64,000 nucleotides of DNA from a bacterium (GTDB taxonomy: Bacteria > Bacillota > Clostridia > Christensenellales > CAG-138): contig JALFDW010000042.1 of the NCBI GenBank assembly GCA_022778545.1, positions 62,001 to 126,000 on the forward strand. The letters run 5' to 3'. Shown here piece by piece: positions 45,207 through 54,715 of the stretch (position 1 is the stretch's first letter; each line of letters begins with the position of its first letter). A program made the translations under genes and the position numbers. The notes under the pieces were generated by a model. It did no database searches. It saw only the letters and a program-made list of their open reading frames with translations, and was not told where the DNA came from.

Positions 45207-45229
45207 GAGGCTGCTCAGGCAGCCTCTTT
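45207..45229. terminator. terminator between glyA and TraX-like gene
   Basis: GAGGCTGC-TCAG-GCAGCCTC followed by TTT; A-rich on the other side, so usable by both convergent genes. Confidence 0.8.
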
Positions 45230-45243
45230 CGCGCGGCAGAACA

Positions 45244-46086
45244 TCAGGAAATCAGCCCGGCAGCAAGCTGAATCAGCAAAATGTGCGCGGGATAATACAA
45301 GTAAAAGAAATATTTGAACCCGCGCCCGCGCTTCCCATTATACAGGAGCAACAGGGGGAGCGCGAAAACCATAAAACGCATGTGACGAAGTTCCGGAACG
45401 CCTGCGATACAGCAAATGATCAGGACAAAGCAAAAACATGCAAAAGCCACAATCTGCCATTTCCGACTGCGTATGAAGTACCATAAAATCCCAAACCCGA
45501 TGAGCGGCACGGTGTAATCGAGCCATATCAGGCTTGGAAGCAGCGCGCGGAGCATGTTGACGGCATTTGTACCGGCTTCCGGATTGCCTGTTGCGGAAAA
45601 GATGCGGCTTGCGATATGCGGCTCCACAACACACCAGAGAGCAACGGCAAAAATTGCGGCGCCTGCCTGAAGGAACGCTTTCCGGTTCTTGCGCTGAATC
45701 GCTTTGCACAGCATATCAATCAATGTAATTGAGGCTGCAATAAAGAAAAGCGCGGCAAAGGCATTGGGAACGCTGGTAAAACCGAACAGCGGCTGCGCAA
45801 GCAGGTTCAATAAAATCCTGAGAAGGCTAAACAGAATGTTTGCCGCGTACAGCCGCAGAAGCAGCTTTGGCCGCGAACTGGTATAGCGCAGGGATTCGAG
45901 CAGGCAATAAAGGAAAATTGGGGCGGAGACCCATCCCAAAGCACTGAAAACGCTGTAGTTTTGCGCAACTGCGCCTGCTTCAAAGCCATATAAGGCAATG
46001 CTGCCGGACGTCATAAAGAGAGCGGCAATCAATTTGAGTTGTGTTTGTGTGAGCTGGATTTTATCCCGGATTCGATATTGCGGCAT
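45244..46086 (-). CDS. TraX-like polytopic membrane protein
   Basis: 280 residues with about eight transmembrane helices and a C-terminal YYPAHILLIQLAAG, characteristic of TraX-family proteins, which derive from pilin N-acetylation in F plasmids and have many chromosomal homologues in Bacillota that probably act as membrane acyltransferases. Substrate unknown. GGAGGTAAGCTT ribosome site. It follows, on the same strand, a secreted protein gene after 71 bases, so the pair may be co-transcribed. The base composition looks poorer in GC than its neighbours. Confidence 0.75.
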   Translation of the reverse strand: MPQYRIRDKIQLTQTQLKLIAALFMTSGSIALYGFEAGAVAQNYSVFSALGWVSAPIFLYCLLESLRYTSSRPKLLLRLYAANILFSLLRILLNLLAQPLFGFTSVPNAFAALFFIAASITLIDMLCKAIQRKNRKAFLQAGAAIFAVALWCVVEPHIASRIFSATGNPEAGTNAVNMLRALLPSLIWLDYTVPLIGFGILWYFIRSRKWQIVAFACFCFVLIICCIAGVPELRHMRFMVFALPLLLLYNGKRGRGFKYFFYLYYPAHILLIQLAAGLIS

Positions 46087-46157
46087 AAGCTTACCTCCAA
46101 ATAGAGTAAGTAAGTGTGAGCGGCCGGCAGTTTTTTGCATGCCGGCCGCTTTGAGGT

Positions 46158-46730
46158 TTACCATGGCGTATCAGCGTAATTCACATCGATTGTGCCAGAA
46201 ATGGAGTATGGTCCTGTGCATTGCACGCCCGGATAAACGAAATGGTCCTCATGCCCGGAAACCGGCATGTTATAATATAGATAGCCGGTGCCGGATCCAT
46301 CTGTGGAAATATCGCCAGTTTCGCCAAGCAGCTTGGGGAAAAGCGTGCTGCCGCATGTATAACAGTAATTCTTTACTCGAAAAGTTGTTCCATCCGGCCA
46401 GTCATTGGTTACATCCACACGGATGGTATATTTGGATTTCCCGCCGGTATCAAAGAAATAGTTTGTATAAATTGTAGAAGTAACGCCAGTGAACGTACCG
46501 CCGTACACACCTTTCACGGCAATGTTCCAAAAGGTCGTTGGGCGGCTTGTGGAGCGGGTTATGCCCAGTGGTATGCGTTGAAGGGCATGCGGTGCGTCAG
46601 CGCCTAAAATGGGCTGCGGCGTGAGGTCTGGAGGTGAATTGGGAACGTCTGTTGCTGTTGCAACGCTCATGGTGAGAGAAACCATAAAGAGGACGGACAT
46701 GAAAAGAGCCAAGAATTTCCGCAGTTTCAA
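46158..46730 (-). CDS. secreted protein of unknown function
   Basis: 190 residues, no recognised family. Signal peptide (MKLRKFLALFMSVLFM, cleavage near ATATA/TDVP at about 27), then a Ser/Thr/Gly/Tyr-rich beta-type domain with a possible disulfide pair in YCYTCGS (C about 122 and 125). The chain is neutral and aromatic, like small surface or extracellular proteins. Start is TTG with GGAGGTAGTTTT upstream; no ATG fits. Low-GC upstream region and strong promoter. Probably acquired together with the TraX-like gene. Confidence 0.7.
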   Translation of the reverse strand: MKLRKFLALFMSVLFMVSLTMSVATATDVPNSPPDLTPQPILGADAPHALQRIPLGITRSTSRPTTFWNIAVKGVYGGTFTGVTSTIYTNYFFDTGGKSKYTIRVDVTNDWPDGTTFRVKNYCYTCGSTLFPKLLGETGDISTDGSGTGYLYYNMPVSGHEDHFVYPGVQCTGPYSISGTIDVNYADTPW

Positions 46731-46780
46731 AAAACTACCTCCTTTTATTAAATCTGATTTATCTATTTTAACTTATTTAT

Positions 46781-46809
46781 AAAATAACATAAAACAATAT
46801 CTCTGTCAA
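46781..46809 (-). promoter_or_regulatory. promoter of the secreted protein-TraX pair
   Basis: Minus strand perfect TTGACA (complement of 46804-46809), 17 bp spacer, TATTTT (complement of 46781-46786). Confidence 0.6.
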
Positions 46810-46873
46810 ACAAAAAATTGCTGCACATGCAGGAAAAGCAAAACGCAAATCCAAACTGATTTGCTCGGAATTA

Positions 46874-46902
46874 TTGACAAAGCCTCTGGGCAATGGTATA
46901 GT
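46874..46902 (+). promoter_or_regulatory. promoter and operator region of iscR-iscS-iscU
   Basis: TTGACA (46874-46879), 17 bp spacer, TATAGT (46897-46902). Between the -10 and the start an AATCC...GGATT inverted repeat encloses CCAA-ACTAC-TTGG (46911-46933), a plausible Rrf2-type site for autoregulation. Confidence 0.6.
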
Positions 46903-46945
46903 ATACCCGAAATCCAACCAAACTACTTGGGATTGAGGTGAGAAC

Positions 46946-47383
46946 ATGAAGCTATCTACACGCGGGCGCTATGGCCTGAAGGCCATGGTGGATCTTGCGC
47001 TTGCTTACGGCACAGGCTGCGTGAGCACGGCTTCTCTCGCCGCACAGCAGGGCATCAGCGACGCTTACCTCGAACAGCTCATCAGCGCGCTGCGCAAGGC
47101 GGGGCTTGTCACATCAAGCCGCGGCGCGCAGGGCGGTTACGCGCTTTCCCGCCCGCCGGAGGAGATTAACGTCGGTGAGATCCTCCGTGTGCTCGAAGGA
47201 TCCACCACGGTGATCGACTGCGTAAGTTCGGAGCATGTGAACTGCGACAATGCGTGTTCCTGCTCGGCGCGGCCGCTTTGGCTGAAGCTGCAGGCCAGCA
47301 TCAACGAGGTGCTTTCCACCACGAGCCTTAAGGACATGGCGGATGATTACAGGATCCAGACTGAGCGGACGCTCGAAAAATAA
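46946..47383 (+). CDS. iscR: Rrf2-family regulator, IscR type
   Basis: 145 residues. Winged helix at 1-80 (MKLSTRGRYGLKAMVDLA, SDAYLEQLISALRKAGLV) and cysteines C92, C100, C104 and C106 in the cluster-binding loop, comparable to C92/C98/C104 of E. coli IscR. Likely senses the Fe-S cluster supply and controls this operon. RBS TGAGGTGAGAAC. Followed by iscS after 55 bases. Confidence 0.88.
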   Translation: MKLSTRGRYGLKAMVDLALAYGTGCVSTASLAAQQGISDAYLEQLISALRKAGLVTSSRGAQGGYALSRPPEEINVGEILRVLEGSTTVIDCVSSEHVNCDNACSCSARPLWLKLQASINEVLSTTSLKDMADDYRIQTERTLEK

Positions 47384-47438
47384 GGCCGGTGACCCGGCGC
47401 GGCAACAGCGAAAAACGAAAGGATGGTTTTAATAGAGA

Positions 47439-48599
47439 ATGAGAAAGGTTTATCTTGACAATGCGGCAACCACCGCGCTTTCCCCAAAAGTGCTTGAGCA
47501 GATGATGCCATACCTCACGACCATCTATGGCAACCCCTCCAGCCCGCATTCCTTCGGGCAGGAAGCGCGCCGCGGCGTGGAGCACGCGCGGGATCAGGTG
47601 GCTAAAGCACTCAATGCGCTGCCGGAGGAGATCATCTTCACCGGCTGCGGCACGGAAAGCGACAACACGGTGCTCTTTGGCGTGGCGGAACGCTACAAGA
47701 GCAAGGGCAACCACATCATTACCACCAATGTGGAGCATCATGCGATCCTGCACACCTGCGAGGCGCTTGAGAAGCGCGGGATCGAAGTCACCTACCTGCC
47801 GGTGGATGAAAACGGCATGGTCACGGCGGAACAGGTTGCAAATGCCATAACGGACAAGACCATCCTTGTTTCCATCATGTTCGCAAACAACGAGGTCGGC
47901 ACGATCATGCCCATCGCCGAGATCGGGAAAGTATGCCGGGAGCGCGGTGTGCTGTTCCATACGGACGCGGTGCAGGCTGTTGGCCATGTGCCGATCGACG
48001 TTAAGGCCATGAACATCGACATGCTTTCCATGTCGGCGCACAAGTTCCACGGCCCGAAGGGTGTGGGCGCGCTGTACATGAAAAAAGGCATCCGCCTGCC
48101 TGCCTATGTGATGGGCGGTGCGCAGGAGCGCAACCGCCGCGCGGGTACGGAAAACGTCGCGGGTGTCGTTGGCCTTGGTGCGGCGATCGAACTTGCCACC
48201 CAAAGCCTTGAGGAGAGCGCCGCACACATGACGAAGCTGCGGGATAAGCTCATCGCGGGCATTGCGGAGCGTATCCCGGAGGTGAAGCTCAACGGGCACC
48301 CGACGCTGCGCCTCCCCAACAACGTGAATTACAGCATCAAATATATCGAAGGTGAATCCATCCTGCTGATGCTCGACATGAACGGCATCGCCGCCTCCAG
48401 CGGCTCCGCCTGTACGTCCGGCTCGCTTGACCCTTCGCATGTGCTGCTCGCGCTTGGCCTTTCCCACGAGATCGCGCACGGCTCCGTGCGGCTGACCCTG
48501 AGCGATGAGACTACGGAGGAGGATATCGACTATGTGCTCGAGGTACTTCCCAAAGTAGCCGAGCGGCTGCGCGCGATGTCTCCCCTTTACCACGGATAA
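47439..48599 (+). CDS. iscS: cysteine desulfurase IscS/NifS
   Basis: 386 residues. PLP lysine in SAHKFHGPKGVGALY (about 205), HTDAVQAVGH, and the mobile catalytic cysteine in SSGSACTSGSL near 328. It supplies sulfur for cluster assembly on the adjacent IscU. RBS GGATGG lies about a dozen bases before ATG. Operon with iscR and iscU. Confidence 0.95.
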   Translation: MRKVYLDNAATTALSPKVLEQMMPYLTTIYGNPSSPHSFGQEARRGVEHARDQVAKALNALPEEIIFTGCGTESDNTVLFGVAERYKSKGNHIITTNVEHHAILHTCEALEKRGIEVTYLPVDENGMVTAEQVANAITDKTILVSIMFANNEVGTIMPIAEIGKVCRERGVLFHTDAVQAVGHVPIDVKAMNIDMLSMSAHKFHGPKGVGALYMKKGIRLPAYVMGGAQERNRRAGTENVAGVVGLGAAIELATQSLEESAAHMTKLRDKLIAGIAERIPEVKLNGHPTLRLPNNVNYSIKYIEGESILLMLDMNGIAASSGSACTSGSLDPSHVLLALGLSHEIAHGSVRLTLSDETTEEDIDYVLEVLPKVAERLRAMSPLYHG

Positions 48600-48626
48600 C
48601 TGAATTTTGAGAAAAGGAGAAAAGCA

Positions 48627-49025
48627 ATGTATACCGAAAAGGTTTTGGATCATTTCAGCAACCCCCGCAACATGGGTGAAGTAGAGGGCGCAAACGGCGT
48701 GGGCATGGTCGGCAACGCAAAGTGCGGCGACATCATGCAGATGTTCATTAAGGTGAATGACGACGGCATTATCGAGGACTGTGGCTTCAAAACGTTCGGC
48801 TGCGGCGCGGCGATCGCCACATCTTCCATGGCAACGGAGATGATCAAGGGCAAATCCATCGATGAAGCCCTCAAACTATCCAATGCTGCCGTCGTAGAGG
48901 CGCTCGAAGGGCTGCCGCCGCAAAAGATCCACTGCTCCGTGCTGGCGGAAGAAGCTGTCAAGAGCGCGATAGACGATTATTATAAGCGTAAAAACGGCGG
49001 GGAAGCGGCGGAAGAAGAAAAATAA
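48627..49025 (+). CDS. iscU: Fe-S cluster scaffold IscU/NifU-like
   Basis: 132 residues. The scaffold ligands C33 (with D35), C59 and C103 are all in place (KCGD, FGCGAA, IHCSV). Short acidic tail GGEAAEEEK. AAAAGGAGAAAAGCA upstream. No hscA/hscB or ferredoxin follows; a Clostridia-style minimal isc operon. Confidence 0.95.
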   Translation: MYTEKVLDHFSNPRNMGEVEGANGVGMVGNAKCGDIMQMFIKVNDDGIIEDCGFKTFGCGAAIATSSMATEMIKGKSIDEALKLSNAAVVEALEGLPPQKIHCSVLAEEAVKSAIDDYYKRKNGGEAAEEEK

Positions 49026-49029
49026 AACA

Positions 49030-49087
49030 AAAAACGCGGGTTTTATGCGCGGGTGCATTTCGATGTGCCCGCGCATATGCGTTTTGG
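49030..49087 (+). terminator. terminator after iscU
   Basis: GCGCGGGTGC and GTGCCCGCGC form the inner stem, and AAACGC with GCGTTTT the outer one. Confidence 0.8.
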
Positions 49088-49216
49088 CGTTTTCCGGCGA
49101 AAAATACTCAAAAAAAGATGCGCAAAAAGCTGAATTTGAGGATGATTTTTCCGGGGAAATGCGCTATAATAAAATAGTTTGAAAATTATAATGACAGAAC
49201 AAAGGAGCATGAAGAC

Positions 49217-51322
49217 ATGCAGGGAAAAACTTTTTCAATGCAGCTGGCGGGCAGAACGCTGACCGTCGAAACTGGCAAATACGCTGAGCAGGCGGGCGGC
49301 TCCGCGCTCGTGCGCTGCGGCGACACCGCAGTGCTCGTGTGCGCAACGGTCGCAAAAGCTCCGCGCGACGGCGTGGACTTCCTCCCGCTGAGCGTGGAAT
49401 TCGAAGAAAAAATGTATTCCGTGGGCAAGATCCCCGGCGGGTTCATTAAGCGTGAGGGCCGCCCCTCCGAGCGCGCGATCCTCGCAAGCCGCCTCATCGA
49501 CAGGCCGCTTCGCCCGCTGTTCCCCAAGGGCTTCTACAATGATATTCAGGTGATTGCGACCGTCCTTTCCGTGGAGCAGGACGTGCAGCCGGACATCCTC
49601 GCCATGATCGGATCTTCCATCGCGCTTTCCATCAGCGAGGCTCCCTTCATGGGGCCGACGGGCGCTGTGAGCGTTGGCTATGTGGATGGCGAGTACATCA
49701 TCAACCCCACCTGCGAGCAGCGTGAAAAGAGCCGCCTGCAGCTGACCGTTGCCGGCACGCGCGACGCAGTCATGATGGTTGAGGCCGGTGCGAACGAACT
49801 GACCGAGGCCGAGATGCTCAAGGCGATCCTCCTTGCGCATGAGACCATCAAAGAGATCGTTGCCTTCATCGACGGCGTTGCTGCCGAGATCGGCAAGCCG
49901 AAGATGGAAGTGAACATCTACCAGCCCGATCCTGAATTCGTGGCGCTCGTGCGCGAATACGCGTTCGACAAGGTGGAATGGTCCCTCGATACGTTTGACC
50001 GCAAGGAGCGCGAAGCGCGTTCCCAGGAAGTGAAGACCGAGGTCACAGAGCACTTTGCGGAGAACTTCCCGGATTCCGCGAAGGATGTGGATGCGATCCT
50101 CTATAACATCACCAAGGAGATCGTCCGCGACAAGATCATCAATCGCGGCATCCGCCCGGATGGCCGCAAGCAGGAGGAGATCCGCCCCATCTGGAGCGAG
50201 GTCGGCATTCTCCCGCGCACCCACGGCAGCGCCGTCTTTACCCGCGGGCAGACGCAGGTCATGACCATTGCGACCCTTGGCGCGCTGGATGAAGGGCAGA
50301 CGCTCGATGGCATCAGCGAGGATACCTTCAAGCGCTATATGCATCAATACAACATGCCGCCTTACAGCGTCGGCGAGACCCGCCCCGTGCGCAGCCCCGG
50401 CCGCCGTGAGATCGGCCACGGTGCGCTGGCGGAACGCGCACTCGTTCCCATGCTGCCCTCCGAAGAGGAGTTCCCGTATGCGATCCGCCTCGTATCCGAG
50501 GTCATCAGCTCCAACGGCTCCACCTCGCAGGCTTCCATCTGCGCGAGCACCATGGCGCTCATGGATGCGGGCGTGCCGATCAAAAAGCCCGTTGCGGGCG
50601 TTGCAATGGGCCTCATTAAGGATGTGGAAAACGGCAACATCGCCGTTCTGACGGACATTCAGGGTCTTGAGGACTTCCTCGGCGACATGGACTTCAAAGT
50701 GGCCGGTACCCGTGATGGCATCACCGCCATCCAGATGGACATCAAGATCAAGGGCATCGACGAGCAGATCCTTACCCGTGCGCTGGAGCAGGCGCGCCGC
50801 GGCCGCCTCTTCATCCTCGATAAGATGATGGAGACCATTTCCGAGCCGCGCCCGGAGATCAGCCCCTATGCGCCGCGCGTGCTGCAGTTCTCCATCCACC
50901 CGGATAAGATCCGCGAGGTCATTGGCTCCGGCGGCAAGACCATCAACAAGATCATTGCCGATACCGGCGTGAAGATCGACATTGAGGACGATGGCCGCGT
51001 GTTTATCCTCTCGCCCGATGCGGAAGCCTCCGCTGCGGCGAAGAAGATCATCGACAGCATCGTGAAGGACATCGAAGTCGGCGAAGTGTTCCTCGGTAAG
51101 GTCGTGAACATCCTGCCCATCGGCGCGCAGGTCGAGCTCAAGCCCGGCAAGAAGGGTCTTGTGCACATCAAGAACCTTGATAACAAGTTCGTGGAGCGCG
51201 TGGAAGACGTGGTTTCCGTCGGCGATGAGATCCTCGTGCGCGTCATCGATATCAAGCCGGATGGCAAGATCGACCTGACCCGCAAGGGACTGCTGCCGAA
51301 TGACAAGAAGAACGACAAATAA
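49217..51322 (+). CDS. pnp: polyribonucleotide nucleotidyltransferase (PNPase)
   Basis: 701 residues. Two RNase PH cores (about 1-220 and 310-545, with [15 protein letters not shown] and [12 protein letters not shown]), the helical linker, a KH domain (about 555-615, [12 protein letters not shown]) and a C-terminal S1 domain ([13 protein letters not shown]). Degrades RNA 3' to 5' with phosphate. AAAGGAG is 12 bases before ATG. A TATAAT stands at 49165-49170 without a good -35. pnp-ylxY-ymxG is the order found in Bacillus. Confidence 0.97.
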   Translation: MQGKTFSMQLAGRTLTVETGKYAEQAGGSALVRCGDTAVLVCATVAKAPRDGVDFLPLSVEFEEKMYSVGKIPGGFIKREGRPSERAILASRLIDRPLRPLFPKGFYNDIQVIATVLSVEQDVQPDILAMIGSSIALSISEAPFMGPTGAVSVGYVDGEYIINPTCEQREKSRLQLTVAGTRDAVMMVEAGANELTEAEMLKAILLAHETIKEIVAFIDGVAAEIGKPKMEVNIYQPDPEFVALVREYAFDKVEWSLDTFDRKEREARSQEVKTEVTEHFAENFPDSAKDVDAILYNITKEIVRDKIINRGIRPDGRKQEEIRPIWSEVGILPRTHGSAVFTRGQTQVMTIATLGALDEGQTLDGISEDTFKRYMHQYNMPPYSVGETRPVRSPGRREIGHGALAERALVPMLPSEEEFPYAIRLVSEVISSNGSTSQASICASTMALMDAGVPIKKPVAGVAMGLIKDVENGNIAVLTDIQGLEDFLGDMDFKVAGTRDGITAIQMDIKIKGIDEQILTRALEQARRGRLFILDKMMETISEPRPEISPYAPRVLQFSIHPDKIREVIGSGGKTINKIIADTGVKIDIEDDGRVFILSPDAEASAAAKKIIDSIVKDIEVGEVFLGKVVNILPIGAQVELKPGKKGLVHIKNLDNKFVERVEDVVSVGDEILVRVIDIKPDGKIDLTRKGLLPNDKKNDK

Positions 51323-51340
51323 AATCAACAAAGAAAAACA

Positions 51341-51370
51341 AATGCGGGAGGGGAAAACCCCTCCCGCATA
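51341..51370 (+). terminator. strong hairpin after pnp
   Basis: ATGCGGGAGGGG-AAAA-CCCCTCCCGCAT, a perfect 12 bp stem, but no T tract follows. It may stabilise the 3' end or partly terminate. Confidence 0.6.
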
Positions 51371-51444
51371 GCATCCCGTTTCATAATTCCGCCGCATGGT
51401 GAATACCATAAACCGAAAACACGGACATGCGGGGGAGGACGACC

Positions 51445-52140
51445 ATGAAGATGCGGAAGCGAAACGGTGCGCTTGTAAACCTCTTGCTGATGCTATTGAT
51501 CGCAGCGCTGTATTTTGCCACGAGCCGGCCGGATGCTGCGGCGGCGATGGCACAGCTCGTTTATGCGCCGAACTACCGCGGCTATGCGGAGGATGCCGTT
51601 GCGCTGCAGTTCGCGGTCTCCTGGAATGCCGCTTCGCTTGCATCCATTCTGGATACGCTCGATGCACACGACGCAAAGGCCACGTTTGCGGTGAGCGGTG
51701 CATGGGCGGAAAGCAACGCTGCGCTTCTGCTGCGCATGGCGGCAGAGGGGCATGAGATCGCCACCATGGGGGATGACCCTGCGTTTGACGGCAAGCTTTC
51801 CGCGGTGGAGGCGGATGTTTCCACATCACTCGCACGGATCGAAGCAGCGTGCGGCGTGCGCCCCATGCTGTATTATTCCGGCAGCCGCAACGTGACGGTT
51901 TCCGCCCGCGCGGCAAAGCGCCTTGGGCTTATGCATGTGCTTTCCACGTTGGATCTGCGCTGTGCGGCCGGCAGCGCGGAAGACATTTGGCAGCGCGGAT
52001 TGAAAGCCCCGATTGAAGGAAGCATAATATTGATGCAGCCAACGGCTGCCGCCGCGGAGGCGCTGCCGGAGCTGCTTGACGGATTCAAAGGGAAAGGATT
52101 GAAAGCCGTGCGCGTTGGAGACGTGCTCGGCATGGAATGA
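51445..52140 (+). CDS. degenerate polysaccharide deacetylase-like protein (YlxY position)
   Basis: 231 residues: N-terminal signal anchor (about 10-28) and a NodB-like barrel. The usual TFDDG is replaced by LQFAVSW and the metal motif H(S/T)xxH by GHEIATMGDDP, which lacks the second His. So deacetylase activity is unlikely and a binding or structural role is possible. Its position between pnp and an M16 peptidase equals that of ylxY in Bacillus, itself often degenerate. Start 51445 has GGGGGAGG nine bases before. Overlaps the next gene by ATGA. Confidence 0.8.
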   Translation: MKMRKRNGALVNLLLMLLIAALYFATSRPDAAAAMAQLVYAPNYRGYAEDAVALQFAVSWNAASLASILDTLDAHDAKATFAVSGAWAESNAALLLRMAAEGHEIATMGDDPAFDGKLSAVEADVSTSLARIEAACGVRPMLYYSGSRNVTVSARAAKRLGLMHVLSTLDLRCAAGSAEDIWQRGLKAPIEGSIILMQPTAAAAEALPELLDGFKGKGLKAVRVGDVLGME

Positions 52141-53414
52141 ACATGGTTTTTCGTGACAAACTGGAAAACGGCATCCGCGTGATCGGTGAACCGATGCCGC
52201 ACTACCGCTCCGTTTCAATGGGCGTTTGGGTGGATGCAGGCTCCGTCTGCGAGAATGAGGCGGAGGCAGGCGCATCCCATTTTATTGAGCACATGCTGTT
52301 TAAGGGCACAGAGCGGCGCACGGCGGCGGAGATCGCGGCGGAAATGGACGCGATTGGCGGGAACCTGAATGCGTTTACGGCGAAGGAATGCACCTGCTTT
52401 TATGCCAAGGTGCTGGACGAGCATCTGCCCCGCGCGGCGGACATGCTTGCCGACCTTCTGCGCAACTCGAAGTTCGATGAGGCAGACATCGAGCGTGAAA
52501 AGGGCGTTGTGTGCGAGGAAATCCTCATGACGGAGGATTCTCCGGAAGACATGGCACATGAGACGCTCTGCGCGCTGCTCTATGAAGACACGCCGCTCGC
52601 CAAGCCTATTCTGGGCACGCAGGAGAGCGTGCGCAGCTTCACGCGCGAAACGCTCATGGATTATATGGGCAGGCATTATATGCCGAACAACATCGTCATC
52701 TCCTGTGCCGGGCATTTTGAACGCGAAGCGCTCATGGATGCGCTGAACCGGTATTTTGCAGGCGGCGGCATGGGGGAGCGCAGCCCGCGCAAGGTGAGCA
52801 CACTATCGGGCGGGCACAGGTTCCGCGCGGTGGAAAAGGATATTGAGCAGGTGCATCTCTGCCTGGGCTTCCCCGGCTTTGCGCTGGATGAGGATGGGCA
52901 GTATGCGCTTTTCGTGCTCAACAACGCGTTGGGCGGCAGCATGAGTTCCCGCCTGTTCCAAAGCATTCGCGAGGCGCGCGGCCTGGCCTATTCGGTGTAT
53001 TCCTATCCGTCCTCCTACACGGAAACGGGATATTTTGCGCTGTATGCCGGCACGGGGGAAGGCACGGCGGAACAGGTAACGGCTCTGATTTTGGAGGAGC
53101 TTGAAAAGCTCCGGAAAAACGGCCTTACCAAAGAGGAGTTCATTCGCAGCAAGGAACAGCTCAAGGGAAGCTATGTGCTTGGCCAGGAAAGCACTTCCGC
53201 GCGCAGCAATGCGATCGGAAAAATGGAGCTGCTGCGCAGCCGGGTGTATTCGGAGGAGGAGATCATGCAGCGGATCGAGCGCATCACGATGGATGACGTT
53301 CAGGCGATCCTGCCCAAGGTGCTGGACGCAAACGCCATGTGCGCTTCCGCGGTGGGGCGCGTAGAGAACATCGCGGAAAAGCTTCAGAAGATGCTGCAGC
53401 CGGGCAAAGCATGA
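52137..53414 (+). CDS. M16 family zinc peptidase (YmxG/MlpA type)
   Basis: 425 residues. Inverzincin motif HFIEH (H48, E51, H52) with a later Glu ligand near 128, and the second, non-catalytic half with GGSMSSRLFQSIREARGLAYS (R/Y pair at about 280) and the end domain. It forms a clamshell for peptide cleavage in the cytoplasm or at the membrane. First Met overlaps the ylxY-like stop as ATGA; Met 3 (52143) could also be used. Confidence 0.93.
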   Translation: MNMVFRDKLENGIRVIGEPMPHYRSVSMGVWVDAGSVCENEAEAGASHFIEHMLFKGTERRTAAEIAAEMDAIGGNLNAFTAKECTCFYAKVLDEHLPRAADMLADLLRNSKFDEADIEREKGVVCEEILMTEDSPEDMAHETLCALLYEDTPLAKPILGTQESVRSFTRETLMDYMGRHYMPNNIVISCAGHFEREALMDALNRYFAGGGMGERSPRKVSTLSGGHRFRAVEKDIEQVHLCLGFPGFALDEDGQYALFVLNNALGGSMSSRLFQSIREARGLAYSVYSYPSSYTETGYFALYAGTGEGTAEQVTALILEELEKLRKNGLTKEEFIRSKEQLKGSYVLGQESTSARSNAIGKMELLRSRVYSEEEIMQRIERITMDDVQAILPKVLDANAMCASAVGRVENIAEKLQKMLQPGKA

Positions 53415-53451
53415 GAAACCTGTCCGAAAAATAAAAAAATCCTTAAAACAT

Positions 53452-53481
53452 TTGCGGACGCCCTTTCAAAAGCGTCCGCAA
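53452..53481 (+). terminator. hairpin after the M16 peptidase gene
   Basis: TTGCGGACGC and GCGTCCGCAA, 10 bp perfect stem, 10-base loop, no T tract on the plus side. Confidence 0.5.
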
Positions 53482-53530
53482 CGCTGTAAAATAAATGGGA
53501 TAATTCGGTATTAGGCAGTCCGGAGGAGAA

Positions 53531-54715
53531 ATGGCGAGGCGCAGAGGAATACGCTTTACAGGGAAATTTTATATGCTGCTTGCGCTCGTGTTCATCGCGG
53601 TGACGGTGGTGCTCGTGCTCCTGCTTTCCGATGCGGGCGGCGGTACGCTGGAAGCGGGCACGATGCGCTTGGAGCTTGCGGTGAAAGGCGTCGTGATCCG
53701 CGATGAGATGAGCATTTCCGTGGATCGGTACGACAAGGTGACGTTTGAGGCAGCGGAGGGCGCGGAAAGCTACGAAGGTATGCCCGTCGCCCGGGTATAC
53801 AAATGGGGCTACAGCGACGACATGATGCAGTCCCTCATCACGGTGGAAGCGCAGATCTATGAAGCGCAGGCGGCGCTGCTGTCCGGCGTGGAAAACGCGG
53901 ACCTTGCGAACATCGAGCTGCAGATCGGCCAGAAGCGCGCAGCGATCCGCACGGCGCATACGCAGGGTGAGGGCGACATGCTGACGCTGGAAAACGAGCT
54001 GAAATCCCTGCTTGTGCAGCGCAGGGAGTATTTGCGCAACACCGTGCAGCCGACGGAGACGCTCAACACGCTGTATGCAGCGGAGCAGACAAAGAAAGAC
54101 CAGCTCGATTCCTACACAACGGAAGTTACGGCATCTGGCAGCGGCGTGATCAGCTTCTATTTTGACGGCTATGAGCAGGCGCTCAATTATGAAAAACTCA
54201 GCATGCTCAATTCGGAACTGGTTTCGAGCGTCCTCAAAAACACGGCGAGCATGACGGGCGGCAGCGCGGACAACCTGCTTTACCGGCTTGTGAACCCAAA
54301 CCGCTGGCATCTTGCGTTTCTGACGGGGAAAAACGAACCGCTGCGCACACTTGCGGGCATGCGGTATACCGTGGAGTTCGAGGGCGTGCCGGAGGCATCG
54401 TATACTGCGACCGCACTTGAACCCATCGGTTCAGATGGCGGCGTGGTCAACCTTCTGGAGTTTTCCGAGCCGATCGGCGCGCTTTTATGCGCGCGCACCG
54501 TGAACGCAACGGTAACCATGGAGGCGAGCGGGTTCGTTGTGCCTCTCTCAGCGATTGCAATGCGTGACGGCACGGCATACATCACGCTGCGCACAGGCAA
54601 CGGCGAGCATGAGACTGCGGTGAACGTCCTTGCAAAGGATGAGGAGAACGCGCTGATTCAGGCAAAAGACGCTGCAGATCCAATTGCAGCAGGGCAGAGG
54701 TATTTGAAACCATGA
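53531..54715 (+). CDS. HlyD-like membrane protein upstream of the division genes
   Basis: 394 residues. One transmembrane helix (about 13-34), an extracellular part beginning with a barrel-sandwich half, a coiled-coil hairpin (about 105-200), the second half near 200-215 (TASGSGVISFYFDGYE) and a beta C-terminus. This is the HlyD/adaptor plan, though no transporter is adjacent. Such proteins stand before yggS-sepF in many Clostridia, so a role at the septum or with the envelope is likely. CGGAGGAGAA ribosome site. Overlaps yggS by ATGA. Confidence 0.8.
   Translation: MARRRGIRFTGKFYMLLALVFIAVTVVLVLLLSDAGGGTLEAGTMRLELAVKGVVIRDEMSISVDRYDKVTFEAAEGAESYEGMPVARVYKWGYSDDMMQSLITVEAQIYEAQAALLSGVENADLANIELQIGQKRAAIRTAHTQGEGDMLTLENELKSLLVQRREYLRNTVQPTETLNTLYAAEQTKKDQLDSYTTEVTASGSGVISFYFDGYEQALNYEKLSMLNSELVSSVLKNTASMTGGSADNLLYRLVNPNRWHLAFLTGKNEPLRTLAGMRYTVEFEGVPEASYTATALEPIGSDGGVVNLLEFSEPIGALLCARTVNATVTMEASGFVVPLSAIAMRDGTAYITLRTGNGEHETAVNVLAKDEENALIQAKDAADPIAAGQRYLKP

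Noticed and set aside
49235..51916. Minus-strand open frame of about 890 codons over pnp
   Set aside because: Shadow of pnp and the deacetylase-like gene; no start signals and biased composition.
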